A DNA stretch of 39,338 nt from Porphyromonas sp. (GCA_029983505.1 JASBZK010000018.1:1-39338), one strand, 5' to 3'; numbered from the stretch's first letter, positions 15,600-25,026 are shown. Numbers and translations: made by a program. The notes: generated from the letters alone by a model not told the origin.

Positions 15600-17222
15600 T
15601 TACTGATCCCTGAATGTCGCGGGCAGATCGGCATACGGAATCGCCTCTTTCATACGGACGAGTACGAGAAGGGAGTCATTTGGGGCTTTTCGCTCCACGC
15701 CGGAGATTCCGAGGTAGTCCAGGCATAAGTTATACAGCTCTGAAGTAGACACAAAGGACGCCTCCGCCCGGCCGCTCTTATCGAAAGCCGGCGATACCCT
15801 CTCGCTGTGCCACACGAAGAGCGGCACGTCCACCCCTTCTTTGCTTTCGCTGTGCCAGTACTTCCCGTCCGCGCCTCTCGACTGGGCGTGATCGGAGGTG
15901 TAGATAAGGATGGCGGATCGGTCTTGAAGCCTCCGAATCACCTCGCCCATCAAAAAGTCGGTATAAAGGAGGCTGGCCAGATACTCGTCTCTCTTGCTGT
16001 CACCCGTGTCAAACTTCTCGAAATGTCCGTTGTGGGGGTACCTCTCTGAGACACTCACGTGACTGCCCATCAGATGCATGACGATAAAGAGTCGCTCTCC
16101 GGAGGTATGTGCCCCGAGGGTCTCGTCAAGCAGTGGCAAAAGGTCTTCGTCAAACGTAGTAGGATTCGGGAGCTCTTCCGCTGCCCACATTTTCTCGTCG
16201 GCGTAATTGGCGATGGCGGTTACGGTGTTGTCATAGCGTCCCATCTTTCCTTGGTTCGAGAGCCACACGGTATGCCACCCTCCCGAATGCCGGGCAATGT
16301 GGACCACGTTGTCCGAAAGTCCTTTCGGGAAAAAGCCGGTCAGCGGAGACATCCGGCATAGCTCCAAGGGGATGGCACTTGCCGTGCGCGGAGCCGGCGA
16401 AACGGCTCGCTCATAGATCAGTAGTCGCTCTTTGAGGCTGTCTGCCACGGGAGTGGACTTGTCGGGGCATCCGTAGAGCGACATTTCCTCCCTCCACGCG
16501 CTCTCTCCCATCATCAGGACAACCACTTCGGGCGCCTCTGGGTCCACAGAGAGATCGGGCAGAGGGCAGCAGTAAGACGAAAAAAGCCTCACTTCGCACC
16601 TATTATTGTAGGCCTCGGCAAAAGCGCCAAACGCAGGAAACGAGCTTACGTCCAGAGTATTGCTCACAACTTTGTCCACACCCAGACGCAGCACATACGA
16701 CTCCCGGGTAAAGAACAACCCGGCGTGAACTAAAAGTGCCACCACGGGCAGGCTCCACCACAAGAGGCTCTCCGGTCTTCCGCCGTAACGTTTGCCCAGC
16801 TTGGCGACCAAAAGAACAATCACCGCGTAATACACAAAAAACAGGACCAAGGCCATCCACAGCTTTCCAAACATCTCCCACGCCTCTTGAGAATGGGTCT
16901 CAAACACGCTCAAGGCCATATCTACGGTAAAAGAGGAATGAAAAACCGACCAAGACATAATGGTTAGGAAATATCCGGCGGAAAGCAGGAATAAAAAGAA
17001 ATAGCCACAAACGCGCACCCACCTGCGTCTGTATCCGGAAACCACAAAGCCCACTATGAAGAGCGTAGCCAAGAGTCCCCACGTCTGTTCGATCGTCACG
17101 GAGTGCAACAGGTCGTAGTGCGGGATTGCGAGTAAAAAGAATAACGCCGGGAAGGATAATAATGTATTCCACCGCCTTTCCGTTCGGCGGTTACAAGAGT
17201 CGGGTACTGTCTGCATGGTCAC
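15600..17222 (-). CDS. Phosphoethanolamine transferase-like sulfatase-fold membrane protein
   Basis: Such inner-membrane enzymes move phosphoethanolamine from phosphatidylethanolamine to lipid A or another glycan on the periplasmic face. The 540-residue protein has about five N-terminal hydrophobic segments (roughly 20-180) and then an alkaline-phosphatase-fold domain. MMGESAWREEMSLYG (237-251) supplies the metal-binding glutamate E240. The likely nucleophile is T280 in PAPRTASAIP. SDHAQSRG supplies the metal-binding D-H pair, with H-S-E-S shortly after. Cysteines such as CEVRLFSSYCCPLPD may form periplasmic disulfides. The acceptor cannot be told, so I assign no symbol. A -7 box at 17257-17264 suggests its own promoter. 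Confidence 0.87.
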   Translation of the reverse strand: MTMQTVPDSCNRRTERRWNTLLSFPALFFLLAIPHYDLLHSVTIEQTWGLLATLFIVGFVVSGYRRRWVRVCGYFFLFLLSAGYFLTIMSWSVFHSSFTVDMALSVFETHSQEAWEMFGKLWMALVLFFVYYAVIVLLVAKLGKRYGGRPESLLWWSLPVVALLVHAGLFFTRESYVLRLGVDKVVSNTLDVSSFPAFGAFAEAYNNRCEVRLFSSYCCPLPDLSVDPEAPEVVVLMMGESAWREEMSLYGCPDKSTPVADSLKERLLIYERAVSPAPRTASAIPLELCRMSPLTGFFPKGLSDNVVHIARHSGGWHTVWLSNQGKMGRYDNTVTAIANYADEKMWAAEELPNPTTFDEDLLPLLDETLGAHTSGERLFIVMHLMGSHVSVSERYPHNGHFEKFDTGDSKRDEYLASLLYTDFLMGEVIRRLQDRSAILIYTSDHAQSRGADGKYWHSESKEGVDVPLFVWHSERVSPAFDKSGRAEASFVSTSELYNLCLDYLGISGVERKAPNDSLLVLVRMKEAIPYADLPATFRDQ

Positions 17223-17256
17223 TTATTGAAAAGTTGACTTTCGTTTTTTTCTTCTG

Positions 17257-17264
17257 CAAACTTA
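17257..17264 (-). promoter_or_regulatory. Bacteroidota -7 box, phosphoethanolamine transferase
   Basis: The - strand reads TAAGTTTG, matching TANNTTTG, 35 bases before the start codon. It lies in the 87-base gap after the upstream outer-membrane gene. Confidence 0.5.
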
Positions 17265-17309
17265 CCCATTTACCACCTTTTCTTCGGGCAGGATCTATTT
17301 TGCCTTGAG

Positions 17310-19895
17310 TCAGCGGAAACTCCACTTTACGGAGAGCATCACCCGGAAAGGCAGAACCGGTGTGAGGGTCACGGTCTCGGAAATCTGCCCGATGTTTTGC
17401 TCCCGAAAGCTGTCAAGCCCGAGGAGGTTTCTGCCCGACAGAGATACTTGCCAATCCTTTCCGATCTTATAGACCGCTTCCGCGCTCAGGAGGTGCGCCG
17501 GCTTGTAGACCTCGCTCTTGGGGAAAGCGGTCAGGTCATAAAATCCCCTCAGGCTTAAGGGGGCTACGGGAGAATAGCTTATGGTAAAAGACTCCGTGAC
17601 GGAATGGCTCGAGAGCACGCCTAAGCCCGGAGCGGAAGTGCGGAGGACGCTAAGGCTGTAGCCGGTGCTATTTTCGAGCGTCAAGTTATCGAGAGGCGAC
17701 CACGAGACGGAGAGCGAGACGTGAGACGCAGTCATCCGGTTATTTTGGTCCGTGCCATTGAGCAGATAATGGCGACTGATGCGGTGAAGACCGAGGCCTG
17801 ATTTCAGATCCAGCCCGAGGTCGGTAAACGTCTTGGAGACATCCCCCATAAGCATCAAATTGTTTGTAGGCGTGGCAGTAGAGACGTACCCGGCAGACGT
17901 CTCCTCCGGCGTAACCGTGACCGAGCTCGTGAGTCCTCCGGAACCACTCGAGTACATCAGACTGAGATTCGAGAAGACGAAGTAATACATATCCCGAAAC
18001 TCCCAGCCCATAAAGCCGCTCCACCCTCTTTCCGTAGAGAGGGTCATGGGGTTAGAGACGGCGTTCCTGTGGGTCAGGTAGAGTTTTCCCGGGAAATAAT
18101 CGATCCCTTCGTTTTCCTCAGTCTTATAGATCAGCCCTGCCCTGACGCGGTTTCTGCCGTCTACTCTCCAGTCGAAATCCAAAGATGGGCTTACGGCAAA
18201 AAGCCTCAAGCTCTGCTCCGCCTCCACTGTGAGGGTATGGTGGGTGTAACTCAAGGGGAGGACAAAGCCCAGGCTCAGCGTCTCGTCCACGAGGCGCCAA
18301 GAGAGGCCCGGCTCATAGGACACGAAGTGGCGCACGGAAGTGACGGAGCGGTCGTCCGTGGAAAAGCGACCCGCCGTAAAGAAGTAATCGATCTTATTGG
18401 ACAGTCTGAGCTTGGATGACGGATGGAGGTCGAAAGAGAGGCTTTGGCGAGAGAGTAGCTCATCTTTCTTCAGTATCTGGGGCTGGAACCCTTCTGTTTC
18501 ACTAAATGGCACCAATCGACTCTCTTGACGGAGGCCTCTTAGGAGACTGTTAAGCGTAAGCGTCATCTTGCCGACCGGTATGATCGTCTGAAGGGTATTC
18601 TTTAGGACGTGAGACTGCTCGTGCGGCTCGGACGCTATCTCTGTCAGCTCTCCCTTTGCGTCCCGTCTCTCTATCTCGTTACCCAAGTCCTGCCACTTCG
18701 CCTCATAGAGGAGCTTGTCATCCAAGTAGACGCCGCTTCTATTCTCGTTCCAAGTGAGTGTGGGGGACAGGAACCGGACGCTTGCGCCCGAAGTGGTTTC
18801 TTCCTGAATCCGGATCGGATCGGAGTGCAGGGCAAAAAGCTCCGAGTGGGAGGACGAGAGCCTGCTCTTCTCTCCAAATCCCGTGAGATTGATCCTAAAA
18901 GTCCGGTCGTCCCCCGTCTTGATGAGCGCATTTCCGGAGAGCAAACCGCTGCGATTACGGATGTACTCTTTCTCGGGTATGGGAAGCATGCCCTCCAAAC
19001 CCATCGGTCTCAAAGATTGAACCTTTCGGACGTCCGAGAAGTCACCGGGTGACGTCACGACGACCTCCGTGGACTCATCCGAGTAGAGCTCCCCGGCGCT
19101 ATTGCCTTTGAGGTCAGAGAAGTATTGCACGCTTTTCCCCGCCACTTGCACGAGATTCAGGTGTCCCGCAAAGGCCTCCAACCTATGGTCAAGCCCGGCC
19201 TCCACGTAGCCGAAAGGTCGGGACTTGTATTTCTCTTTCAGACGCACATTCAGGGACGCTTTTTTCTCCGGCACTTTTCCTTGGAGCATCTTGATGTCTT
19301 GGTGACGCTCCATCACTTCGACACGCGAGACGGCGTCACTGGAGAGGTTCTTCGTGGCGACGTTATACCTTGAGCCCAAAAGGTCGAGCCCTTCGATGTA
19401 AAGCTTCTTGATCGGCTCTCCCTGGTACTTTATCTCCCCGCTATTCTCCACCTTTATCCCCGGGAGACGGGCGAGGAAATCGCCGAGTACCGCGTCCTTT
19501 TCTTTGATGAACGCGCTTGCCTCGTACACTACGGTATCCCCCTGCATCCTTATCGGTTTACGGGTGACCTTGACTTCCGGTAGGACGGTCTCTTTCGGGG
19601 TCATAAGGTACGTCCGCCCCTTATGGGGAGCCTTTGCCTGGAGCTCTGCGTAGCCCATCTTCCGGGCAACGAAATAGGCGGCGCCCGCATACTCCGGCTT
19701 CAGCTCCAACCTACCCGACTTGTCCGTAAAGCCGAAGCCCGCCCGAAGGGAGTCCGCTTTATAAAAAGTGACGACCACCCCGCTCAGAGGCTTCCCGTCC
19801 TCGTTGTCCAAGAATAGGGGATCCGCGTTTTGGGCAAAAAGGAGGCAGTTACACAGCAAGAAAAGGGCTATAGCGGATATCAGTCTCTGCATCAC
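17310..19895 (-). CDS. TonB-dependent-receptor-like outer-membrane beta-barrel protein
   Basis: The 861-residue protein has a signal peptide (1-22, ending LLFAQ) and a carboxypeptidase-regulatory-like beta-sandwich (about 23-100, KPLSGVVVTFYKADSLRAGF). A plug-like region follows (about 105-230) with LPGIKVENSGEIKYQGEPIKKLYIEGLDLLG. The rest is a long run of amphipathic strands ending in VMLSVKWSFR, a typical barrel-insertion end. A classical TonB box was not found, so this may be a transport or assembly relative rather than a standard receptor. Its start overlaps the end of the upstream GLPGLI gene by four bases (ATGA, 19892-19895), so the two are translationally coupled and probably act together at the outer membrane. 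The substrate is unknown. Confidence 0.85.
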   Translation of the reverse strand: MMQRLISAIALFLLCNCLLFAQNADPLFLDNEDGKPLSGVVVTFYKADSLRAGFGFTDKSGRLELKPEYAGAAYFVARKMGYAELQAKAPHKGRTYLMTPKETVLPEVKVTRKPIRMQGDTVVYEASAFIKEKDAVLGDFLARLPGIKVENSGEIKYQGEPIKKLYIEGLDLLGSRYNVATKNLSSDAVSRVEVMERHQDIKMLQGKVPEKKASLNVRLKEKYKSRPFGYVEAGLDHRLEAFAGHLNLVQVAGKSVQYFSDLKGNSAGELYSDESTEVVVTSPGDFSDVRKVQSLRPMGLEGMLPIPEKEYIRNRSGLLSGNALIKTGDDRTFRINLTGFGEKSRLSSSHSELFALHSDPIRIQEETTSGASVRFLSPTLTWNENRSGVYLDDKLLYEAKWQDLGNEIERRDAKGELTEIASEPHEQSHVLKNTLQTIIPVGKMTLTLNSLLRGLRQESRLVPFSETEGFQPQILKKDELLSRQSLSFDLHPSSKLRLSNKIDYFFTAGRFSTDDRSVTSVRHFVSYEPGLSWRLVDETLSLGFVLPLSYTHHTLTVEAEQSLRLFAVSPSLDFDWRVDGRNRVRAGLIYKTEENEGIDYFPGKLYLTHRNAVSNPMTLSTERGWSGFMGWEFRDMYYFVFSNLSLMYSSGSGGLTSSVTVTPEETSAGYVSTATPTNNLMLMGDVSKTFTDLGLDLKSGLGLHRISRHYLLNGTDQNNRMTASHVSLSVSWSPLDNLTLENSTGYSLSVLRTSAPGLGVLSSHSVTESFTISYSPVAPLSLRGFYDLTAFPKSEVYKPAHLLSAEAVYKIGKDWQVSLSGRNLLGLDSFREQNIGQISETVTLTPVLPFRVMLSVKWSFR

Positions 19896-20770
19896 TCAAG
19901 CTCGATGGGGCTGTAGGGCATTTCTACCCTGATTTTATCTCTTCCTCCGTTGATGATGACCCCCATCGCCGTAAAAAAGTCTTTATGACAGTTCTCGACC
20001 ACTGTACGCACTTTTTCTCTCGGCAATGTCTGTATGTTTGGGTGGTGCCTGAGCCCGATGGGCAGTTCCGTCGGATAGGGCTCCAAAATGCCGCTTAGCC
20101 GATACAGATACGTCCCCGTACTGTCACTCATCTCAACGATAAGCCCGGGGAGTCCGCCGAAGACATACGGACCGTAAGGGAGCGGGATCTCTTCACTAAA
20201 CCAAGCCTCCCATCTCCGACCACGGAACGTCGTCACTGCCTTGGTAACCCTAAACCCCATCTTTTCGGACGTTTCTCCCGTTATCTCCCATTTCTGGTTC
20301 GGCAACGGCTCCTCGTAGCGGTATACGCCCGCCACTGAGAGGTCATACTGCATGATATGCCTCTTTTCTTCCGGCAAAGAGAGCGACACGAACGGGGTTA
20401 CTGAGGACGACGACAGCTGCTCCTCACAGCGCTCCCGGATGACCTCTTCGCGCTCTCCTTTCCTGCGTAAATCGTTCCAAAGTGAATCGGCTTGGTAAGC
20501 AACATAGTCCTCAAAAAGGACGGCACTCTCTCCGACAATCAAGATAGAGAGACCTTTATCCCTGTGCTTCTCCGGATCTGTATGGTCGTACACGAAGGTC
20601 GTCTCGTAGAGTATTTTGTACTTTACTTGGTCTGTGGAGTCCGTGCGCATGGCACCTCCAAAAGCTTCGGCCCCCTGTACTTGCACCGTAGTGACGCATT
20701 GGAGTGCCGTTAGGAGAAACGCTCCAAGTAGCGCCGTTTGACACCTATACTTTAATCGATTACTTTGCAT
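19892..20770 (-). CDS. GLPGLI family protein (first copy)
   Basis: GLPGLI proteins are secreted Bacteroidota proteins of unknown function. This copy shows the family signature in YGPYVFGGLPGLIVEMSD, preceded by WEAWFSEEIPLPYG and followed by a lipid- or protein-like beta region. It ends in PYSPIELE, matching the PYNPIELE end of the neighbouring paralogue. I start at the ATG at 20770 because MQSNRLKYRCQTALLGAFLLTALQC then forms a signal peptide; an ATG at 20797 would add nine residues. The gene is four-base-coupled to the outer-membrane barrel gene downstream. Between it and the second GLPGLI gene lies repeat array C. Confidence 0.87.
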   Translation of the reverse strand: MQSNRLKYRCQTALLGAFLLTALQCVTTVQVQGAEAFGGAMRTDSTDQVKYKILYETTFVYDHTDPEKHRDKGLSILIVGESAVLFEDYVAYQADSLWNDLRRKGEREEVIRERCEEQLSSSSVTPFVSLSLPEEKRHIMQYDLSVAGVYRYEEPLPNQKWEITGETSEKMGFRVTKAVTTFRGRRWEAWFSEEIPLPYGPYVFGGLPGLIVEMSDSTGTYLYRLSGILEPYPTELPIGLRHHPNIQTLPREKVRTVVENCHKDFFTAMGVIINGGRDKIRVEMPYSPIELE

Positions 20771-20810
20771 AAAGTGATTAAGCCCTAAGATAAACACTAT
20801 CTCATAACGG

Positions 20811-20890
20811 GGTACGTACCGAGGACTTTCTCTCGACCCGTGCTAAAATTTCATCTCGGTCTGTGTCTGAGAAGTACCTCGGTACGTACC
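20811..20890. repeat. 23-bp-period array, locus C (four cores)
   Basis: Cores start at 20811 (GGTACGTACC), 20835 (GACCCGTGCT), 20858 (GGTCTGTGTC) and 20881 (GGTACGTACC), spaced 24, 23 and 23. The first and last are perfect palindromes bounding the array. It fills most of the gap between the two GLPGLI genes. Confidence 0.8.
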
Positions 20891-20934
20891 CCATCAGGTT
20901 ATTGCTAAGACAGGCTCAAAAAGCTTTTCCCTAC

Positions 20935-21825
20935 CTACTCGAGCTCGATGGGATTATACGGAAAAGATTTCTTGGGAAGAGGGCTTCCGTCTTTCATCTT
21001 AATGCGATTGCCCATCGCAGCCATAGGTGCCGACATAAAATTTTTAACCATCGTTCGGACTTGCACTCGAGGCAGGACACGGAGTAACTTGTGGTGCGAA
21101 AGCATCAGCGGAGTATCTTCTGCAGTTGCCTTTTCGATACCGGAGAAAGTAAACGCATACTCGCCCTTCTGATCCCTAAGCTCAAGGATGAGACCGGGAA
21201 GACCTCCGAAAATATAGGGACCATACGGCATCGGCAGCTCTTCCGTGAACCATGCCGTCCACACTCTGCCTCGGTAGGAGACGGTAGCTTTTTGCGACTT
21301 GTAACCACCGATCTCCTTCTCTTCCGACGTAATTTGCCAATCGAGCTTAGGGACGGCTTCTTCGTACCTCGCGCGGAGAGAGGAACCTAAGTTAGGCTGA
21401 AAAATATGGATGTTCCTTCCAAAAATTATCGCAGACGTGAAGCTTATCAAAGGGCGTCCATAAGCAAGACCCAAGTTGATTGTATTCGTTGCGGGGAGTT
21501 TCCATTTTGCGGCATTCCAAATCAGAGAATCCCGCTTGTACTCGATATAATCATCAAAGACCAGACCATTTGTTCCCACCAAAACGACTGACGTCCCTAC
21601 TTCTTTAATTTCCGGATCGTCTTTGTCGGTTACCACGAGTGTACCATAATAAATTTTATAATCTATCAGTCCTATACTGTCAACTGAAGGTTTGGGAGTC
21701 GTCCCTATGTCTCCTGTTATTTTGGAAAACTGAGCGAAACTTGATTGGGAGGACAATCCGGACAAGAGTATTAAAGCAGCTATGGCACATCTGCAAAAAG
21801 AGATTTGTTTTAGTTGCCCAAACAT
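20935..21825 (-). CDS. GLPGLI family protein (second copy)
   Basis: The 296-residue protein has a signal peptide (about 1-31, CAIAALILLSGLSSQSSFAQ) and the family signature YGPYIFGGLPGLILELRD. It shares the order WxAWF-EE-P-PYGPY-FGGLPGLI and the C-terminal P-IELE with its neighbour, so the two are paralogues. It differs in the N-terminal third (SVVLVGTNGLVFDDYIEYKRDS against the neighbour's ILIVGESAVLFEDYVAYQADS, still alignable). The start overlaps the end of the small membrane-protein gene by 16 bases. Function is unknown; periplasmic or surface location is inferred. Confidence 0.88.
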   Translation of the reverse strand: MFGQLKQISFCRCAIAALILLSGLSSQSSFAQFSKITGDIGTTPKPSVDSIGLIDYKIYYGTLVVTDKDDPEIKEVGTSVVLVGTNGLVFDDYIEYKRDSLIWNAAKWKLPATNTINLGLAYGRPLISFTSAIIFGRNIHIFQPNLGSSLRARYEEAVPKLDWQITSEEKEIGGYKSQKATVSYRGRVWTAWFTEELPMPYGPYIFGGLPGLILELRDQKGEYAFTFSGIEKATAEDTPLMLSHHKLLRVLPRVQVRTMVKNFMSAPMAAMGNRIKMKDGSPLPKKSFPYNPIELE

Positions 21826-22022
21826 AACACTTTATCGTATAAGTCCATCGATCTCATTGCATCCGCCATACTCTCTCCAGGCAAAACATAGTACTCGTAT
21901 GTTTTACCGCAAGAGGTTGTCACAGGGAAGTGAGCAGCCTCAGAAAATGCAAAGGTTATCCCGGCGACAAACAACACTACCAATACAAGCCACACAGTGG
22001 TTGATTTCTTACTCTTTTTCAT
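21810..22022 (-). CDS. Small single-pass membrane protein, 70 residues
   Basis: The protein starts KKSKKSTTVW with a basic N-terminus. One hydrophobic segment follows (about 9-27, VWLVLVVLFVAGITFAF), then a 40-residue tail with two cysteines and TYEYYVLPGESMADAM. The 3' end overlaps the GLPGLI start by 16 bases, and the start is 28 bases after the glyA stop. I use the ATG at 22022; one at 22049 would add nine unlikely residues. The clean hydrophobic profile and tight packing favour a real gene. Function is unknown. Confidence 0.6.
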   Translation of the reverse strand: MKKSKKSTTVWLVLVVLFVAGITFAFSEAAHFPVTTSCGKTYEYYVLPGESMADAMRSMDLYDKVLCLGN

Positions 22023-22050
22023 ACAACTATCGTGAAATACACAAATCAAA

Positions 22051-23343
22051 TTACTTATCCTGCCAAACGTTGAGCTTCGGATAGCCTTTCATCAAGTCGT
22101 TGACTTCACCGCGGACTTTTGCGATAACCGTCTCGTCCTGAGGCGCACGGAGTACGCGGTCGATGAGATGGACAATCTCCTTGGCCGTCTCAGGCTGCAC
22201 GCCTCTCGTGGAGATCGCGGGCGAACCAAGGCGGATACCCGAGGTCTGGAAAGGCGAACGGGTGTCAAAAGGCACCATATTCTTATTGACGGTGATGTCT
22301 GCCGACACAAGTGCGTTTTCGGCCACCTTACCCGTGAGGTCGGGGAAGTTCTTGCGGAGGTCAAGGAGCATCAAGTGGTTATCGGTGCCGCCGGTAACGA
22401 TGTTGTAGCCGAGTTCCACGAAGGTGTCGGCCATAGCGGAGGCATTCGCTTTGACTAACTGCTGGTATTCCTTAAACTCGGGACGAAGCGCTTCTTCGAA
22501 AGAAACCGCCTTGGCGGCAATGACGTGTTCGAGCGGACCGCCCTGTACGCCGGGGAAGACGGCAGAGTCAAGGAGCTGAGTAAACGTCTTGGTGACACCC
22601 TTGGGCGTCTTTTTACCCCAGGGATTCTCGAAGTCCTTACCCACGAGGATAATCCCACCGCGCGGTCCACGGAGCGTCTTATGGGTCGTGGAAGTCACCA
22701 CGTGGGCGTACTTCACGGGGTTGTCCAGAAGGCCGGCAGCGATGAGACCTGCAGGATGCGCCATATCGATCCAGAGAATGGCACCGACTTCGTCCGCAAT
22801 TTCGCGCATACGCTTGTACTCCCATTCACGCGAATAGGCCGAAGCGCCACCGACGATGAGCTTGGGGCGGTATTCCTTGGCACGTGCCTCCAGCATATCG
22901 TAGTCGACCCGTCCGTCGGATTCTTTTACGCTGTACTCTACGGGGTTGTAGAGTATGCCCGAGCTATTGACGGGGGAGCCGTGGGTGAGGTGACCGCCGT
23001 GGGCGAGATTAAGACCCAGGAACGTATCGCCGGGATTCAGTACGGTCATCAGGACAGCCATATTGGCTTGTGCTCCGGAGTGCGGTTGGACGTTCGCCCA
23101 CTCGGCGCCGAAGAGCTTCTTTACGCGTTCGATAGCGAGTGTTTCGCTCTGGTCGACGATCTCGCAACCGCCATAGTAACGGTGTCCGGGGTACCCCTCT
23201 GCGTACTTATTGGTCATCACCGACCCCATCGCTTCGAGGACTTCGTCACTAACGAAGTTTTCGGAAGCTATGAGCTCTATACCTTTGAGCTGACGCTCAT
23301 TTTCCTTGCGGATTAGGTCAAAGATCTGCTGGTCTCTTTTCAT
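22051..23343 (-). CDS. glyA: Serine hydroxymethyltransferase
   Basis: This cytoplasmic PLP enzyme converts serine and tetrahydrofolate to glycine and 5,10-methylene-tetrahydrofolate. The 430-residue length is normal. Visible motifs are GIELIASENF (21-30), YAEGYPGHRYYGG (47-59), QPHSGAQAN (86-94) and the PLP lysine K222 in TSTTHKTLRGPRGG. A -7 box at 23461-23468 gives a leader of about 115 bases in which I recognised no riboswitch. The small membrane protein and GLPGLI genes follow closely on the same strand. Confidence 0.97.
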   Translation of the reverse strand: MKRDQQIFDLIRKENERQLKGIELIASENFVSDEVLEAMGSVMTNKYAEGYPGHRYYGGCEIVDQSETLAIERVKKLFGAEWANVQPHSGAQANMAVLMTVLNPGDTFLGLNLAHGGHLTHGSPVNSSGILYNPVEYSVKESDGRVDYDMLEARAKEYRPKLIVGGASAYSREWEYKRMREIADEVGAILWIDMAHPAGLIAAGLLDNPVKYAHVVTSTTHKTLRGPRGGIILVGKDFENPWGKKTPKGVTKTFTQLLDSAVFPGVQGGPLEHVIAAKAVSFEEALRPEFKEYQQLVKANASAMADTFVELGYNIVTGGTDNHLMLLDLRKNFPDLTGKVAENALVSADITVNKNMVPFDTRSPFQTSGIRLGSPAISTRGVQPETAKEIVHLIDRVLRAPQDETVIAKVRGEVNDLMKGYPKLNVWQDK

Positions 23344-23460
23344 GTCTAAAAAAGTGCGATATGGTTTAAGTTTGGTGTGAATGTTGACGTTCCCTATGTG
23401 GTCTGTCCTACTTTACGGCCGCCTCCGGGCAAACACAGGAGGTCGCCTGCTAAGGACATA

Positions 23461-23468
23461 CAAATCTA
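23461..23468 (-). promoter_or_regulatory. Bacteroidota -7 box, glyA
   Basis: The - strand reads TAGATTTG, matching TANNTTTG, about 118 bases before the start codon. A T-rich tract precedes it. Confidence 0.5.
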
Positions 23469-23503
23469 AATAAAAAAGGCTGTAATACGTCACTTTTGGA
23501 GTT

Positions 23504-23540
23504 AAAAAAGAGCCGGACAAGAGATTTTCCTGCCCGACTC
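23504..23540 (-). terminator. Intrinsic terminator of gdhA
   Basis: Bases 23531-23540 pair with 23510-23519 over 10 bp with two G-T pairs, followed on the - strand by six T. It lies about 25 bases after the gdhA stop. Confidence 0.85.
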
Positions 23541-23565
23541 GTTTGTCAAAAAAGGGAATCCGGGA

Positions 23566-24906
23566 TTAGATTACGCCTTGTTGAAGGATGGCTTCAGCCA
23601 CTTTCATAAAGCCGGCGATGTTGGCACCCTTGACGTAGTTGATGTAACCGTCCGGTTGTCTGCCGTACTTCACGCAAGCTTCGTGGATAGAGCTCATAAT
23701 TTCGTGGAGTTTGTTGTCTATTTCCTGCTCAGACCAGCTCAAGTGGATTGCGTTCTGGGTCATTTCGATGCCGGAGATGGAGACACCGCCTGCGTTCACT
23801 GCCTTGCCCGGTGCAAAAGGTATCTTAGCCTTAACAAACGCGTGGGTAGCTTCCGCCTTGCAGCCCATGTTGGACACTTCGCAAGCGATCTGCACGCCAT
23901 TCTTGATCAAGGTCTTTGCGTCGTCGCCGTCCAGCTCGTTTTGGGTCGCGGAGCAGAGAGCGATGTCCACCTTTTCGCCCCAAGGCTTCTTGCCGGCGAA
24001 GAACTTGGCGTTCGGGAACTTCTTCACGTAATCGGCTACGACGTCGTTACCGGAAGAGCGGAGGTCGAGCATGCACTGGAATTTCTCGGGTGTATTCACG
24101 CCGTCTTCGTCGAGGACGTATCCGTCGGGACCGGAGAGTGTCACAACCTTAGCACCGAACTCGGTGAGCTTCTTCGCAAGACCCCAAGCCACGTTACCGA
24201 AGCCGGAGATAGCGACACGCTTGCCTTTGAGGTCGATCTTATTTTCTTCGGCAAGCTGCTTGAGGAAGTAAGCCGCACCGTAACCGGTGGATTCGGGACG
24301 GAGTTTGGAACCGCCGAAGCTCATACCCTTACCGGTCCATGTGCCGTTCTTTTCGTGGGTAAGCTTGGAGTACATACCGTTGAGGTAGCCTATTTCGCGG
24401 GCACCTACCCCCATATCGCCTGCGGGCACGTCCATATCCGGACCGATGTGGCGCCAGAGTTCGAGGACGTAAGCCTGACAGAAGCGCATGATTTCGTTAT
24501 CGCTCTTGCCTTTGGGAGAGAAGTCGGAGCCGCCTTTGCCGCCACCCATAGGGAGCGTAGTCAGAGCGTTCTTAAAAGTCTGCTCGAAACCGAGGAACTT
24601 GAGGGTATCAAGCTTCACGTTGGCGTGGAAACGGGTACCGCCTTTGTACGGGCCGATAGCGTTGCACCACTGAACGCGGTAGCCGTTGTTCACCTGTACT
24701 TCGCCCTTGTCGTCCAACCAGGTTACGCGGAAAGTAAAGATTCGGTCAGGTTCGAGGAGACGCTCCGCAATCTTGGCTTTTTCAAACTCAGGATGCTGGT
24801 CGTACACCTCTTCGATGGATTCAAGGACTTCGCCGACTGCTTGAAGGAACTCGGGTTCGCCCGGGTGCTTTTCTTCGAGCTTTTTAAGTAACTCTTTAGT
24901 TTTCAT
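23566..24906 (-). CDS. gdhA: Glutamate dehydrogenase
   Basis: This hexameric enzyme interconverts glutamate with 2-oxoglutarate and ammonia, central for amino-acid-fermenting Bacteroidota. The 446-residue length fits the small hexameric class. Visible are GPYKGGTRFH (85-94), the catalytic lysine K124 in MGGGKGGSDF, PAGDMGVGAREIG, and the dinucleotide-binding SGFGNVAWG. Whether NAD or NADP is used cannot be decided by eye. The gene appears monocistronic, with a -7 box at 25027-25034 and its own terminator. Confidence 0.96.
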   Translation of the reverse strand: MKTKELLKKLEEKHPGEPEFLQAVGEVLESIEEVYDQHPEFEKAKIAERLLEPDRIFTFRVTWLDDKGEVQVNNGYRVQWCNAIGPYKGGTRFHANVKLDTLKFLGFEQTFKNALTTLPMGGGKGGSDFSPKGKSDNEIMRFCQAYVLELWRHIGPDMDVPAGDMGVGAREIGYLNGMYSKLTHEKNGTWTGKGMSFGGSKLRPESTGYGAAYFLKQLAEENKIDLKGKRVAISGFGNVAWGLAKKLTEFGAKVVTLSGPDGYVLDEDGVNTPEKFQCMLDLRSSGNDVVADYVKKFPNAKFFAGKKPWGEKVDIALCSATQNELDGDDAKTLIKNGVQIACEVSNMGCKAEATHAFVKAKIPFAPGKAVNAGGVSISGIEMTQNAIHLSWSEQEIDNKLHEIMSSIHEACVKYGRQPDGYINYVKGANIAGFMKVAEAILQQGVI

Positions 24907-25026
24907 CTGCTGAAAAACTTTTACGTGGTTTTAGAAAAAGAAATTATTTCGGATAGTTTTTTCAATTTTGGAGCAAAAGGTGAGGGGCATTCGGTGGCGA
25001 ATATTCCTTACTCCCCTTTCGCAAGG

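Noticed and set aside
23344..23460. Riboswitch in the glyA leader
   Set aside because: The leader is long enough, but I could not identify the conserved core of any known class.
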